Below are positions 1-7,790 of a stretch of DNA of 45,505 nucleotides, in pieces. Numbering within the stretch: position 1 is the first letter of the stretch; every line of letters begins with the position of its first letter. A program made the translations under genes and the position numbers. Under the pieces are notes generated by a model. The model did not search any database. It saw nothing but the letters and a program-made list of their open reading frames with translations, and was not told where the DNA came from. The stretch is from Clostridia bacterium (GTDB lineage Bacteria > Bacillota > Clostridia > Christensenellales > Aristaeellaceae), in the NCBI GenBank assembly GCA_017523615.1, contig JAFWWK010000134.1, forward strand, positions 1 through 45,505. Reading direction: 5' to 3'.

Positions 1-1
1 C

Positions 2-643
2 AAGGTCATTTCCGAGAGGTACCTCGGCACAGACGGCCAGCCGGCGCTGAGCAAGAACAAATATTCCGGTATCGACCGGAGATATAACGACAAGGGGCAG
101 GTCGTTTACGAAAAATGGTACGGCGCCGACGGCGCTCCCGTAAATCCCTCCGGCAACACCTTTGTCGCCCAGGAGATCTCATACAACGAGGACGGCAAGG
201 CTTCGGAATACCGTTACCTCGATGAGAACGACCAGCCTGTAAAATGTTCCGCGGGATATGAGATCCAGGGACGCGCCTATGACGAATACGGCAACGTAAG
301 CGAATTCGCTTACCGCGACGCGGACGGCAATCCTGTGATATGCTCTTCCGGCTACGCCTACCTGTACCGAGAATACGACGAGCAGAAGCATATCGTACGC
401 CAGGTATTCTATGGAACGGATCACACTCCCATTGAACACAAAAACGGCTACGCCGGATATACCCAGACCTTTACCGAAAGCGGTAAAGTCCATGTGATCA
501 CCTATTTTGATGCAGAGGGCGAAATCACGGATATCAAAGACGGGTATTCAAAAGTAGAATACATATACAATGGTGAAGACACTCTCCTCAAGGTCGTCTA
601 TACAAACCTGGAAGGGGAGACCGTCAAGGAAGAAAACAAATGA
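2..643 (+). CDS. Tandem 32-residue repeat protein, C-terminal part (5' end outside window)
   Basis: The frame is open from base 2 to a TGA at 641-643, giving 213 residues with no start in the window. It is made of six 32-33-residue repeats plus a partial seventh. Units begin with an aromatic residue near residues 7, 40, 72, 104, 136, 168 and 200. The unit pattern is Y-x-x-x-D/E-G-x-P-V, then a GY pair, then Y-D/N-x-x-G about 18 residues later. This looks like the RHS/YwqK-like YD-type repeats of surface proteins in Clostridia, often attached to a separate N-terminal domain that is not visible here. No cell-wall anchor or transmembrane segment ends the protein. Its function is unknown. A strong terminator follows the stop at once. 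Confidence 0.75.
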   Translation, partial: KVISERYLGTDGQPALSKNKYSGIDRRYNDKGQVVYEKWYGADGAPVNPSGNTFVAQEISYNEDGKASEYRYLDENDQPVKCSAGYEIQGRAYDEYGNVSEFAYRDADGNPVICSSGYAYLYREYDEQKHIVRQVFYGTDHTPIEHKNGYAGYTQTFTESGKVHVITYFDAEGEITDIKDGYSKVEYIYNGEDTLLKVVYTNLEGETVKEENK

Positions 644-655
644 TCTCCTTCTCCA

Positions 656-689
656 GGGGCCTGATCTACCGGTCAGGCCCCGGTTTTTT
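656..689 (+). terminator. Rho-independent terminator of the repeat protein
   Basis: A 9-bp perfect stem (656-664 with 673-681, arm GGGGCCTGA) with an 8-nt loop is followed by a run of six T at 684-689. It starts 13 bases after the stop codon. Confidence 0.9.
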
Positions 690-731
690 ATCCCCATATG
701 ACCAAATTTGTCGGATTTGGCTGATTTGGCA

Positions 732-760
732 TTGAATTGCACCGGTTTTCATGTTATTAT
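732..760 (+). promoter_or_regulatory. Sigma-A-type promoter of the sugar kinase
   Basis: TTGAAT at 732-737, a 17-bp spacer, and TATTAT at 755-760 with an extended TG one base before the -10. Transcription would start near 767, which rules out a start codon upstream of that point. CCAAAT/ATTTGG half-sites at 702-729 just upstream might be regulatory, but this is speculative. Confidence 0.65.
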
Positions 761-812
761 ATGTATGTTCCAATCAAAATACATGGTCTGCCAATCAAGG
801 AGGAAAAAGCCC

Positions 813-1910
813 ATGGACATGAATCTGCGCCCCGCAAATGAATGTAAGTTCGATGCCGTCAGCCTTGGCGAAATCATGCTCCGCCTGGATCCCGGCGAGG
901 GACGTATCCGTACTGCCCGTTCCTTCCGAGCCTGGGAAGGCGGCGGCGAATATAACGTGATCCGCGGTCTGCGCAAATGCTTCGGCCTTAGGACCGCCGT
1001 GATTACCGCCTTCGCCGAAAACGAAGTCGGCTACCTGATGGAAGACTTTATTATGCAGGGCGGCGTTGACACCTCGCTGATCAAATGGATGAAGACCGAC
1101 GGTATCGGACGTATCTGCCGCAATGGCCTCAACTTCACCGAACGCGGTTTCGGCATCCGCGGCGCCGTGGGATGCTCCGACCGGGCGAACACAGCCATCT
1201 CCAAATGCCGTCCCGAGGATTTCGATTTTGACTACATTTTCGGCACCCTTGGCGTCCGCTGGCTGCACACCGGCGGTATCTACGCCGCCCTTTCCGAGGA
1301 AGCGTCGGAAACTGCCATCGCCGCCATCAAGACCGCCAAAAAGTATGGTACCGTGGTTTCCTACGACCTCAACTACCGGCCCTCCATGTGGAGCGCTATT
1401 GGCGGCCAAAAGAAAGCCCAGGAAGTCAATCGTGAGATCGCCAAATATGTGGACGTCATGATCGGCAACGAAGAAGACTTTACCGCCTGCCTCGGTTTCC
1501 AGATCGAAGGCAATGACGCCAACCTGAAGGAACTGAATATCGAAGGCTACAAAAAGATGATCAACGAGGCGGCCAAGACCTATCCCAACTTCAAGGTAGT
1601 CGCCACCACTCTCCGCACCGTCAAAACAGCCACCGTCAACGACTGGAAAGCGCTCTGCTGGGCCGACGGCGAGATCTATCTTTCCAAGGCCTATGACGGG
1701 CTCGAGATCATGGACCGTGTCGGCGGCGGCGATTCCTTCGCTTCCGGCCTCGTTTATGGTCTGATCTCCACCGGCGACCCCGAAAAGGCAGTCAATTACG
1801 GCGCTGCCCACGGTGCCCTGGCCATGACCACCCCCGGCGATACCTCCATGGCCCATAAAAACGAAGTCGAAGCCATCATGGGAGGAGCAGGCGCCCGCGT
1901 CAAGAGGTAA
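813..1910 (+). CDS. PfkB-family sugar kinase, probably 2-keto-3-deoxygluconate kinase
   Basis: A 365-residue ribokinase/PfkB-fold kinase that would phosphorylate a sugar or sugar acid with ATP in the cytoplasm. The N-terminal substrate/lid glycine motif GGGEYN is at residues 43-48. The PfkB signature GGGDSFASG is at 304-312, with Asp307 as the catalytic base. The sequence style (SLGEIMLRLDP at the start, DLNYRPSMW in the middle) resembles KdgK proteins of Clostridia, so 2-keto-3-deoxygluconate from pectin or uronate breakdown is the likely substrate. Fructokinase or another acid-sugar kinase remains possible. The ATG at 813 is chosen because AAGGAGG lies 9 bases upstream (797-803) and the promoter overlaps any earlier start. 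It appears monocistronic, with a weak terminator behind it. Pectin enzymes elsewhere in the window fit this role. Confidence 0.85.
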   Translation: MDMNLRPANECKFDAVSLGEIMLRLDPGEGRIRTARSFRAWEGGGEYNVIRGLRKCFGLRTAVITAFAENEVGYLMEDFIMQGGVDTSLIKWMKTDGIGRICRNGLNFTERGFGIRGAVGCSDRANTAISKCRPEDFDFDYIFGTLGVRWLHTGGIYAALSEEASETAIAAIKTAKKYGTVVSYDLNYRPSMWSAIGGQKKAQEVNREIAKYVDVMIGNEEDFTACLGFQIEGNDANLKELNIEGYKKMINEAAKTYPNFKVVATTLRTVKTATVNDWKALCWADGEIYLSKAYDGLEIMDRVGGGDSFASGLVYGLISTGDPEKAVNYGAAHGALAMTTPGDTSMAHKNEVEAIMGGAGARVKR

Positions 1911-1934
1911 AAAAATCCCACACTCATTCCTACA

Positions 1935-1962
1935 GGCACTGTCCTTGCGGCAGTGCCCTTTT
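1935..1962 (+). terminator. Weak Rho-independent terminator after the sugar kinase
   Basis: A 7-bp stem GGCACTG (1935-1941) pairs with CAGTGCC (1951-1957) around a 9-nt loop, followed by only four T. Confidence 0.6.
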
Positions 1963-2000
1963 CAGGTCCGTTTACGCCTGAACAAGACGCGCTGAAACGG

Positions 2001-2012
2001 ATACCATGGTAT
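2001..2012. promoter_or_regulatory. Perfect 12-bp palindrome upstream of the amidohydrolase
   Basis: ATACCATGGTAT is a perfect inverted repeat about 55 bp before the amidohydrolase start. It overlaps a possible -35 (ATGACA, 2011-2016) that would pair with CATAAA at 2034-2039. An operator role is only a guess, because one 12-bp palindrome can arise by chance. Confidence 0.3.
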
Positions 2013-2065
2013 GACAAGCAGTTCTTTATATTACATAAAAACAGCAAACGAAGGGGAGAAAAAAT

Positions 2066-3223
2066 ATGCTCATGATCCGAAACGGGCTTGTCAAAACCGT
2101 TTCCCACGGCGATATTCCCGGAGGCAGCGTTCTTATCGATCGCGGCAGGATCGCTGCCGTTGGCAGTGACCTTCCTGCGCCGGAGGGATGTGCGGTTTTC
2201 GACGCACAGGGAGGCTATATCACCCCCGGACTGATCGACGCCCACACCCACATCGGCCTTGATGAAAGCGCTGTCCGCTGGGAAGGCGCTGATTACAACG
2301 AGACCAGCGCGCCTGTGACCCCGCAAATGCGCGGGATCGACGGCCTGAACCCCATGGATCCGGCCTTCGCGGAAGCACGTCGCGGCGGCGTTACGACGGC
2401 TGTGACGGGCCCCGGATCCGCCAATGTTATCGGAGGCACATTCCTTGCGGTCAAGCTCCTCGGTAACCAGGTGGACAGCATGGTCCTTAAGGATCCCGTG
2501 GCAATGAAGGTCGCCTTTGGCGAGAATCCGAAAGGCTGTTACGGGCAGAACGGGCGGAAGGAACCGGTAACCAGGATGGCCATCGCCGCCCTGCTCAGAG
2601 AGACCCTTTGGAAAACCCGGAATTACGCCCGGGAAATCGAAAAATCGGAAATGGAGAACGATGGGAAACGCCCCTATGATTTTGAGCTTGAGGCGATGCT
2701 TCCCGTCATCCGGAAGGAGATCCCCCTCAAAGCCCATGCCCACCGTGCCGACGATATCCTGACGGTCCTGAGGATCGCCGATGAATTTGGTGTGGATGTG
2801 ACCCTGGACCACTGCACTGAAGGGCACCTGATCACGGAACGGCTGATCAAAGCGGGGCGGCCGGTGCTGGTCGGGCCGACCCTCGGCGGGAAGAGTAAAT
2901 TTGAACTGAAAAACAAATCCTTCGAGACCGCCGGGATCCTTGCGAAAGCCGGGCTCACGGTATGCATCATCACCGACGCGCCGGTCATCCCGCTGGAGCA
3001 TCTGTCCCTTGCCGCCGGCCTGGCAGTCCGCGCGGGCATGGAGGAAGAGGACGCATGGAAAGCCATCACCCTGAACCCGGCAAAGGTCGCGGGCATCGAA
3101 ACACGCGTCGGATCCCTGGATGTAGGTAAGGACGCCGATATAGCCGTCTTTTCTTCCAATCCCCTCAGGGATATCCAGGCACGCGCCATTCAGGTTTTCA
3201 TAGACGGCAAGCCGACGCTGTGA
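2066..3223 (+). CDS. Metal-dependent amidohydrolase
   Basis: A 385-residue TIM-barrel amidohydrolase of the imidazolonepropionase/dihydroorotase superfamily, a predicted cytoplasmic enzyme cleaving C-N bonds. The short N-terminal beta-sandwich is followed by the metal motif H60-x-H62 in DAHTHIG. Further likely ligands are His224/His226, His249/His254 and the late catalytic Asp304 (IITDAP). The C-terminal KDADIAVFSSNPL strand is typical of the family. The exact substrate cannot be read from the sequence; many close relatives are annotated only as amidohydrolase. AAGGGGAG at 2051-2058 lies 7 bases before the ATG; an in-frame ATG two codons later is an alternative. It shares direction with the kinase but is separated from it by a terminator. 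Confidence 0.85.
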   Translation: MLMIRNGLVKTVSHGDIPGGSVLIDRGRIAAVGSDLPAPEGCAVFDAQGGYITPGLIDAHTHIGLDESAVRWEGADYNETSAPVTPQMRGIDGLNPMDPAFAEARRGGVTTAVTGPGSANVIGGTFLAVKLLGNQVDSMVLKDPVAMKVAFGENPKGCYGQNGRKEPVTRMAIAALLRETLWKTRNYAREIEKSEMENDGKRPYDFELEAMLPVIRKEIPLKAHAHRADDILTVLRIADEFGVDVTLDHCTEGHLITERLIKAGRPVLVGPTLGGKSKFELKNKSFETAGILAKAGLTVCIITDAPVIPLEHLSLAAGLAVRAGMEEEDAWKAITLNPAKVAGIETRVGSLDVGKDADIAVFSSNPLRDIQARAIQVFIDGKPTL

Positions 3224-3264
3224 CCTTTTTTATGCCGCTTCCGATAACGGAAAATAATCAGAGC

Positions 3265-3299
3265 GAGTCCCGGATCAGGCGCCGGGACTCTGCATTTTT
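3265..3299. terminator. Bidirectional terminator between amidohydrolase and recombinase
   Basis: A 9-bp perfect stem GAGTCCCGG (3265-3273) pairs with CCGGGACTC (3282-3290). A T5 run follows on the plus strand and a TTATTTT stretch on the minus strand. It lies between two convergent genes and could serve both. Confidence 0.8.
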
Positions 3300-3306
3300 C
3301 ACTTTT

Positions 3307-4415
3307 TTATTTACGTTTCGGATCCACCCATGTGACCCGCATCGCGGCGGCGCGGCGCTTGTCCTCATCCGCGGCGGCATAATGCTTTCTGGTGGTGTTT
3401 ACATTGGAATGCCCCAGGGAGGAAGCCACCAGATAAATGTCACCTGTCTCGCGGTAAAGATTGGTGCCGAAAGTGGAACGCAGCTTATGGGGGCTGAGCC
3501 TGTCCTTCAGGGGAGCCGCAGCCGAAGCGTATTTTTTGACCAGGTCCTGCAATGCCCTGGCGCTTATGCGCTTCTTCTGCAGCGAAAGAAAAAGCGCGTT
3601 TTCATGGCCTTCTGCTGCATTGATCGTGTTTCTTTGTGCCAGGTAGTCTTCCAGCGCTTCCTTTACACCATCGTTGAAATACAGGATCACCCGGTTCCCA
3701 CCCTTTCGCGTGACGGCAAAAGCGCTGTTGTCGATATCCACGTCGTCAAGATCCATCCCGATCAGTTCGCTGGCGCGGATCCCGGTGCCTACCAACATAC
3801 ACAATATAGCCAAATCCCTGACCCGTGTGTTTTCCGCGTATTTTTTTTGCCTTTCACCCAGGCCTTCGCCGGTCTCTGCGGCTTCCAACATGCGGGAAAC
3901 TTCGTTCCTGTCCAGGTAGATGATCGGTTTTTCATGAAGCTTGGGCATTTTCAGCTTTTCGGTTACATTTTCCGGAATGATCTCATGGGTGTACAGGTAT
4001 TTGAAAAATGATCTGACGGCCGACAGCTTGCGCGCGATGGCTGCCTCGTCATTCACCGTCAGACGCACGTCGTCGCAGTCCTCGTCAAACAATTCTCTTC
4101 CGTTGTAATCCGGCTTGACATACTGCCTGAGGTAATCCTGATAACGCTCCAGTTCCCTCAGGGTAATGCGGGCAAGATCCTCCGCGGTAAAGGCACTGGG
4201 GTCCAGGGACGCAAAAGCCGGTTCCTCCAGGGTGAGAAAATAAAAAAAAGTCCTCAGGTCGTGTACGTACGCAAGCCGTGTAAGCACCGACGTCGTCGAA
4301 GAAACGGAAAGGATATAATCACCGCACAGGGGGGGAGGGAACGAAGCACTTCCCGGATCTGTGCGGTCGTTTTTTGTTTTTTCATCTGGTAATAATCCGT
4401 TTTTCTTCCTGCCAT
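3307..4415 (-). CDS. XerC/D-like tyrosine recombinase with a frameshift at a C7 tract
   Basis: The main open frame (GTG at 4287 down to 3307, 326 codons) holds an N-terminal SAM-like core-binding domain and a complete catalytic domain. Counting from that GTG, the catalytic residues are Arg171 (GTGIRASEL), Lys195, His267-x-x-Arg270, His293 and Tyr303. The natural start is not the GTG. A promoter, GGAGG (4423-4427) and an ATG at 4415 open a different frame (MAGRKTDYYQMKK...) that runs into a run of seven C on the coding strand (4329-4335). One extra C would join the two frames into a normal protein of about 369 residues. As assembled the gene is broken, or it is a slippage on/off switch, or the run is miscounted. 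It may act in chromosome-dimer resolution or site-specific inversion; no target sites were seen. Confidence 0.8.
4329..4335 (-). other. C7 homopolymer at the recombinase frameshift
   Basis: Seven consecutive G on the plus strand (C on the coding strand) sit exactly where the frame carrying the start codon and ribosome binding site must pass into the frame carrying the catalytic domain. Eight would restore a continuous reading frame. Confidence 0.8.
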
Positions 4416-4433
4416 GGCCATTCCTCCGGAAGA

Positions 4434-4463
4434 AGTATATGCCGAAAAGACGTGTTCTGTCAA
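4434..4463 (-). promoter_or_regulatory. Promoter of the tyrosine recombinase
   Basis: On the minus strand TTGACA (4463-4458), an 18-bp spacer and TATACT (4439-4434). The start point would be near 4427, leaving a very short leader that begins at the GGAGG of the ATG at 4415. This supports the longer, frameshifted gene model. Confidence 0.75.
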
Positions 4464-4760
4464 GTAAACGCAGCTTTCATTCCCGCGGAGTCCGGATACA
4501 CTTGCCCGGAAGAGAGAACACCTCTCCGCGGATCTTTTCCATGCAATCATGCCGCAGCCACTTGAAAAATCCCCGTTCTGTGTGTGATATCATCTTACTT
4601 AAATGATGAAAGTATGGCACTGCAATGCTCTGTATCGCCCCTTTGATCCTCACGGATCCATTGCGATCTCCCACGGGAGAAGTGCGTTTTTTTACACCGC
4701 TGCGATGAATCGGCTGTGCGGATCCGGCGCGTTTCTCCCGGAGGCTTACAATAAATTGAA
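4464..4760. other. Intergenic stretch with no recognisable gene
   Basis: Between the recombinase promoter and the MFS remnant. Short open frames here lack ribosome binding sites and recognisable protein features. No RNA gene or repeat was seen. Confidence 0.5.
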
Positions 4761-5177
4761 ATGAGATTTTTTGTGCTCTTATATAAAAAACAGCTGAATA
4801 AGCTGTACTGCTTCAACGCCCTAGGAATATGTCCATTGCCGGCGCCGACTGGGTGCTGTTGCTGGTATCGCGGGGATATACTCTTGTCCAGGTCGGCCTG
4901 GCCGAAACATACTTTCATCTGGGAAGCATCTGCGCCGAGATCACATCGGGAATATTCGCGGATGTGGCGGGCCAAAAAAAGAGCCTGGCGTTTTCCTGCG
5001 CCGCGGGAATGATTTTGGCGCTGGTCATGGCCCTTCGGAATTCCTTTACCGGAGCATGCGTTTCTATTGGGTTCAGTGCCTTGTCCGTACAACCTGTCCT
5101 CCGGTATTGACAACGCTCTTGCCTATGAATCCCTGGCGGAAAAACGGCAGGATAAGCTATACCCATCTTCCCTGTGA
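4761..5177 (+). pseudogene. Decayed N-terminal fragment of an MFS transporter
   Basis: Three frames must be joined to read a transporter. The first (from ATG 4761) gives a start-like segment ending FNALGI. The second (from about 4826) gives GADWVLLLVSRGYTLVQVGLAE followed by ITSGIFADVAGQKKSLAFS, the loop 2-3 D-x-x-G-x-K/R-K motif of the major facilitator superfamily. The third (from 5088) gives YNLSSGIDNALAYESLAEKRQDK and hits TGA at 5175. At least two indels separate them, one of them an extra base near 5087. Only about 135 of roughly 400 residues remain; the rest of the gene is absent. No function is expected. Confidence 0.75.
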
Positions 5178-5304
5178 AGAGTATGGGATCAGAACATGGA
5201 TCACAGGACATTTACCTTTTAGTTCTTTCCCGTCATATCCCGGTTCCTTGATCTCATTGATCATGCCCTGTGGGGTCGGATTCGTGTTTTTTTCCGGTTT
5301 TGCC

Positions 5305-5333
5305 TTTACAAATCCGCAGCACTGTGCTATAAT
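5305..5333 (+). promoter_or_regulatory. Promoter of tRNA-Ala
   Basis: TTTACA (5305-5310), a 17-bp spacer, and a perfect TATAAT (5328-5333), 11 bp before the mature tRNA 5' end. Confidence 0.8.
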
Positions 5334-5344
5334 CCCTTTTGTAA

Positions 5345-5417
5345 GGGGCATTAGCGCAGCTGGTAGCGCGCCACAATGGCATTGTGGAGGCCATCGGTTC
5401 GACTCCGATATGCTCCA
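5345..5417 (+). tRNA. tRNA-Ala, anticodon GGC
   Basis: 73 nt folding into a complete cloverleaf. The acceptor stem GGGGCAT/ATGCTCC contains the G3-U70 wobble that identifies alanine tRNAs. The D arm is GCGC/GCGC. The anticodon stem CCACA/TGTGG holds loop ATGGCAT with anticodon GGC, reading GCC codons. The variable loop has 5 nt, and the T arm is ATCGG/CCGAT with loop TTCGACT. The discriminator is A and the CCA end is not encoded. It has its own promoter and terminator, so it is a single-gene transcript. Confidence 0.95.
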
Positions 5418-5425
5418 TTCTTTTG

Positions 5426-5451
5426 ACCTCGTCTTTTGACGAGGTTTTTTT
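5426..5451 (+). terminator. Terminator of tRNA-Ala
   Basis: A 7-bp perfect stem CCTCGTC (5427-5433) with GACGAGG (5438-5444), a TTTT loop, then seven T (5445-5451). Confidence 0.9.
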
Positions 5452-5499
5452 GATAGGATCGAACAGCTCTGATTTGGAGCGGCGGAATTGGGGACACGG

Positions 5500-5528
5500 T
5501 TGACAAACCATTGATACGGTTATATAAA
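5500..5528 (+). promoter_or_regulatory. Promoter of the GH16 glucanase
   Basis: TTGACA (5500-5505), a 17-bp spacer, and TATAAA (5523-5528), about 110 bp before the start codon. It implies a leader of about 105 nt with no obvious strong fold. Confidence 0.65.
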
Positions 5529-5641
5529 TGTATTGGAAGGTTCATCCGCAGCCCTTGGAGACGCTCTGCCAAATCACATTCATTCTGCTCAGTAAACGGT
5601 ATAAGTGAGACAAAACAACATATTTGAAATGGGGGAGAATA

Positions 5642-6511
5642 ATGAAATTCGATCTGATGGGAAAACCGACGGCCATCCTGCTTGCCCTGTTGTTTGTATG
5701 GAGCCTCATCCCGGTATCCCTCGCTGAAAATGTCGATCCGGAATATGATATCAGCAGCCTCAGCTACGAACTGGTCTGGGCGGACGAGTTTGACACGGAC
5801 GGCCTTCCCGATCCGTCCCGGTGGGCCTTCAACACCGGTGGCGGGGGATGGGGCAACGGCGAACTGCAGTACTATATGCCCAAGGGAAACGCGTCGATCG
5901 AAAATGGCGTACTGATCATCGAAGCCAGAAAGGAAAAACGCGGCAACTGCAGTTACTCATCCGCGCGCATGCTTACCCGCAACGTCGTAGACTGGCTGTA
6001 CTGCAAAATTGAAGTCCGCGCGAAGCTCCCTTCCGGCAAAGGCACCTGGCCCGCGATCTGGATGCTGCCGACTGATTTCGCGTACGGCGACTGGCCTTCT
6101 TCCGGCGAAATCGACATCATGGAGCACGTGGGGTATGATCCCGATGTGATCGTGCAGAGCATCCACACCAAAAAGACACACGGAGGCTCCGCCATCAACC
6201 ACAGCGCTATCGTTCCCGGGGTGCGGGAAGAATTCCATACCTACGGCATGGAATGGCTTCCGGACCGGATCATCTTCTCTGTCGACGGGGAAGAAACTTA
6301 TGTGTATGAAAAACCGGAAACCGCCGAAGGAGACCTCCAAACCGATGTATGGCCTTTTGATCAGCGAATGCACCTGATCCTGAATCTCGCCTTCGGCGGT
6401 ACATGGGGCGGGGCCATGGGAATTGACGAAGGATGCCTTCCCGTAAGGTTCGAAGTAGACTATGTGCGGGTATACCAAAGCCCGGAGATCATAGCTCTGA
6501 CCGGTCAATAA
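5642..6511 (+). CDS. Secreted GH16 beta-glucanase (laminarinase/licheninase type)
   Basis: A 289-residue exported endo-beta-glucanase that would cut beta-1,3 or mixed-linkage beta-glucans outside the cell. Residues 1-28 form a signal peptide (hydrophobic core LLALLFVW, cleavage probable after VSLA). The rest is one GH16 jelly-roll domain opening with LVWADEFD. The active site is GEIDIMEHVG, with Glu156 as nucleophile, Asp158 and Glu161 as acid/base. The extra Met before the last Glu (ExDxxE) is the beta-bulge form found in laminarinases and bacterial mixed-linkage glucanases. There is no carbohydrate-binding module or anchor. The ATG at 5642 follows GGGGGAG (5631-5637); an upstream in-frame TTG at 5624 has no ribosome binding site. 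Confidence 0.9.
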   Translation: MKFDLMGKPTAILLALLFVWSLIPVSLAENVDPEYDISSLSYELVWADEFDTDGLPDPSRWAFNTGGGGWGNGELQYYMPKGNASIENGVLIIEARKEKRGNCSYSSARMLTRNVVDWLYCKIEVRAKLPSGKGTWPAIWMLPTDFAYGDWPSSGEIDIMEHVGYDPDVIVQSIHTKKTHGGSAINHSAIVPGVREEFHTYGMEWLPDRIIFSVDGEETYVYEKPETAEGDLQTDVWPFDQRMHLILNLAFGGTWGGAMGIDEGCLPVRFEVDYVRVYQSPEIIALTGQ

Positions 6512-6762
6512 CGTCCTGCGCAGTAATAGTGCGATACAGAGCAGGATCGCCTGCGCAAAATTGATCAACCCCCGGCACAGCGTATCTTACCACATGTCGC
6601 CTGGCAAACTGTTTGACCTGTCGCGGGCTGAATTATTTGACGTACCAAACAGATTGATCATCCCAGCCGGCGAGGAAATCGTTCTGGAATGACCGGATAA
6701 GCAGCATGATCCGTCGTCAGTTTATTTCTTTCATCATAATCAATTTGAGGGATCATATATAT

Positions 6763-7521
6763 ATGAATATATGGGTAAAAAGCAATTTTTCTGTTTCCCA
6801 TACGGACGGAAGCACAGTACGCGGAATCCATTTCAAATATCAATCGGAGGGAAAACGCCCCGCAGTGATCGTTTGTCATGGATTTAACGGATGCTATTCG
6901 GGGATGCTTGATCGCGGAGAAGCCTTCAGCGCAGCGGGGATCGACTGCTGGCTGTTCGATTTCCGCGGCGGTGGTGAACATACGACCAGCGACGGAAAAT
7001 TATCTGAAATGATGACCACGGAAACAGAATGCGCAGACCTGAAACTGGTTATAAATTACGTCCTCTCACAGCCAGAAACCGACGAGCGCCGGCTGTTCCT
7101 CCAGGGAGAAAGCCAGGGGGGACTCATCTGTACCCTTGTAACCGAGGAAATACCTGCTGTGATCCGCGGTCTGTTCCTCTGGTATCCTGCCCTTTTGATT
7201 CCCGAAGCATCCCGGGAACGCCTGCAAAAAGGCTTGAGGGAGGTATTCGGGATCCGGCTGTCCCCGGATTTTGACCGGATCGCGGCGGAGCTCGATCCAT
7301 GGACAAAAATGAAGGATTATCATGGAACCGTGCTCCTGATCCATGGCGACAGCGATCCTGTAGTGCCTTTGGAATGTTCAAAAAAGGCCATGTCCCTCTT
7401 ACCGAACGCCAGGCTGAAGGTCATTCCCGGCGCCGGGCATGGATTTGGCGGAATTGACCTGCAAAATGCAATACTATGGTCTGTTTCAGTAGCAATTGAT
7501 ATAGACAGTGGTCTATTTTAA
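6763..7521 (+). CDS. Alpha/beta-hydrolase (esterase-like)
   Basis: A 252-residue single-domain cytoplasmic alpha/beta hydrolase. The oxyanion strand is VIVCHGFNG. The nucleophile elbow is GESQGG with Ser117. The acid is in HGDSDPVVP and the catalytic His in GAGHGFGG. It resembles S9/BAAT-like and feruloyl-esterase-like hydrolases of Clostridia; the substrate is unknown. The neighbouring glucanase suggests removal of ester groups from plant glycans, but this is only inferred from context. The start at 6763 is preferred over upstream starts because GAGGGA lies 10 bases before it. The tail after the catalytic His is short. Structured repeat copy A follows 36 bp after the stop. Confidence 0.75.
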   Translation: MNIWVKSNFSVSHTDGSTVRGIHFKYQSEGKRPAVIVCHGFNGCYSGMLDRGEAFSAAGIDCWLFDFRGGGEHTTSDGKLSEMMTTETECADLKLVINYVLSQPETDERRLFLQGESQGGLICTLVTEEIPAVIRGLFLWYPALLIPEASRERLQKGLREVFGIRLSPDFDRIAAELDPWTKMKDYHGTVLLIHGDSDPVVPLECSKKAMSLLPNARLKVIPGAGHGFGGIDLQNAILWSVSVAIDIDSGLF

Positions 7522-7557
7522 CCATAGTTTGTTCCTCTTTTCCCGTTCCGCCTTTTC

Positions 7558-7708
7558 ATATTGATCTCATTTTAAACAGCTAATGCTGTTATAAATAGCG
7601 TCGAAGGCGCGTATGAGATCGCAATGGGACGTCATGCAGCGCATTGCGCTGCATGGAGCGTGCAAAGCACGCGGCATCTCAATTTGGCTAAAACAATTTG
7701 ATTAGTAT
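7558..7708. repeat. Structured dispersed repeat, copy A (151 bp)
   Basis: Closely related to 23031-23180. Hairpins: AACAGC/GCTGTT (7575-7590), GCGTC/GGCGC with GAA loop (7598-7610), ATGCAGCGC/GCGCTGCAT (7634-7654, perfect) and GCGTGC/GCACGC (7658-7672). GATCTCAT (7563-7570) pairs perfectly with ATGAGATC (7613-7620), enclosing the first two hairpins. The same middle segment can instead pair with ATCTCA at 7676-7681, enclosing the last two. The ends are near-inverted (ATATT...AGTAT). It has no open frame, so it resembles a REP/MITE-like non-autonomous element or a structured RNA. It lies between convergent genes. Confidence 0.8.
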
Positions 7709-7790
7709 CAATCCCGTAAAACCCGCCATTCATCTTTGATCCGCAGGACTTCCCTATATTCTGCAAAAGCTTATCACAGCCTGGATCCGG

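Noticed and set aside
2-643. DNA-level repeat array or CRISPR
   Set aside because: The repeat is at the protein level only; the DNA units diverge and there are no identical spacer-flanking repeats.
708-812. Longer start of the sugar kinase at 708
   Set aside because: A promoter (732-760) overlaps this part, and AAGGAGG points to the ATG at 813.
4595-5113. A 172-codon minus-strand frame over the MFS remnant
   Set aside because: It has no ribosome binding site and no protein features; the plus strand reads transporter sequence.
3307-5417. Genomic island with the recombinase as integrase and tRNA-Ala as attachment site
   Set aside because: No second copy of the tRNA 3' end was seen, and no phage or conjugation gene lies between the two. 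The recombinase looks like a Xer-type housekeeping or inversion enzyme.
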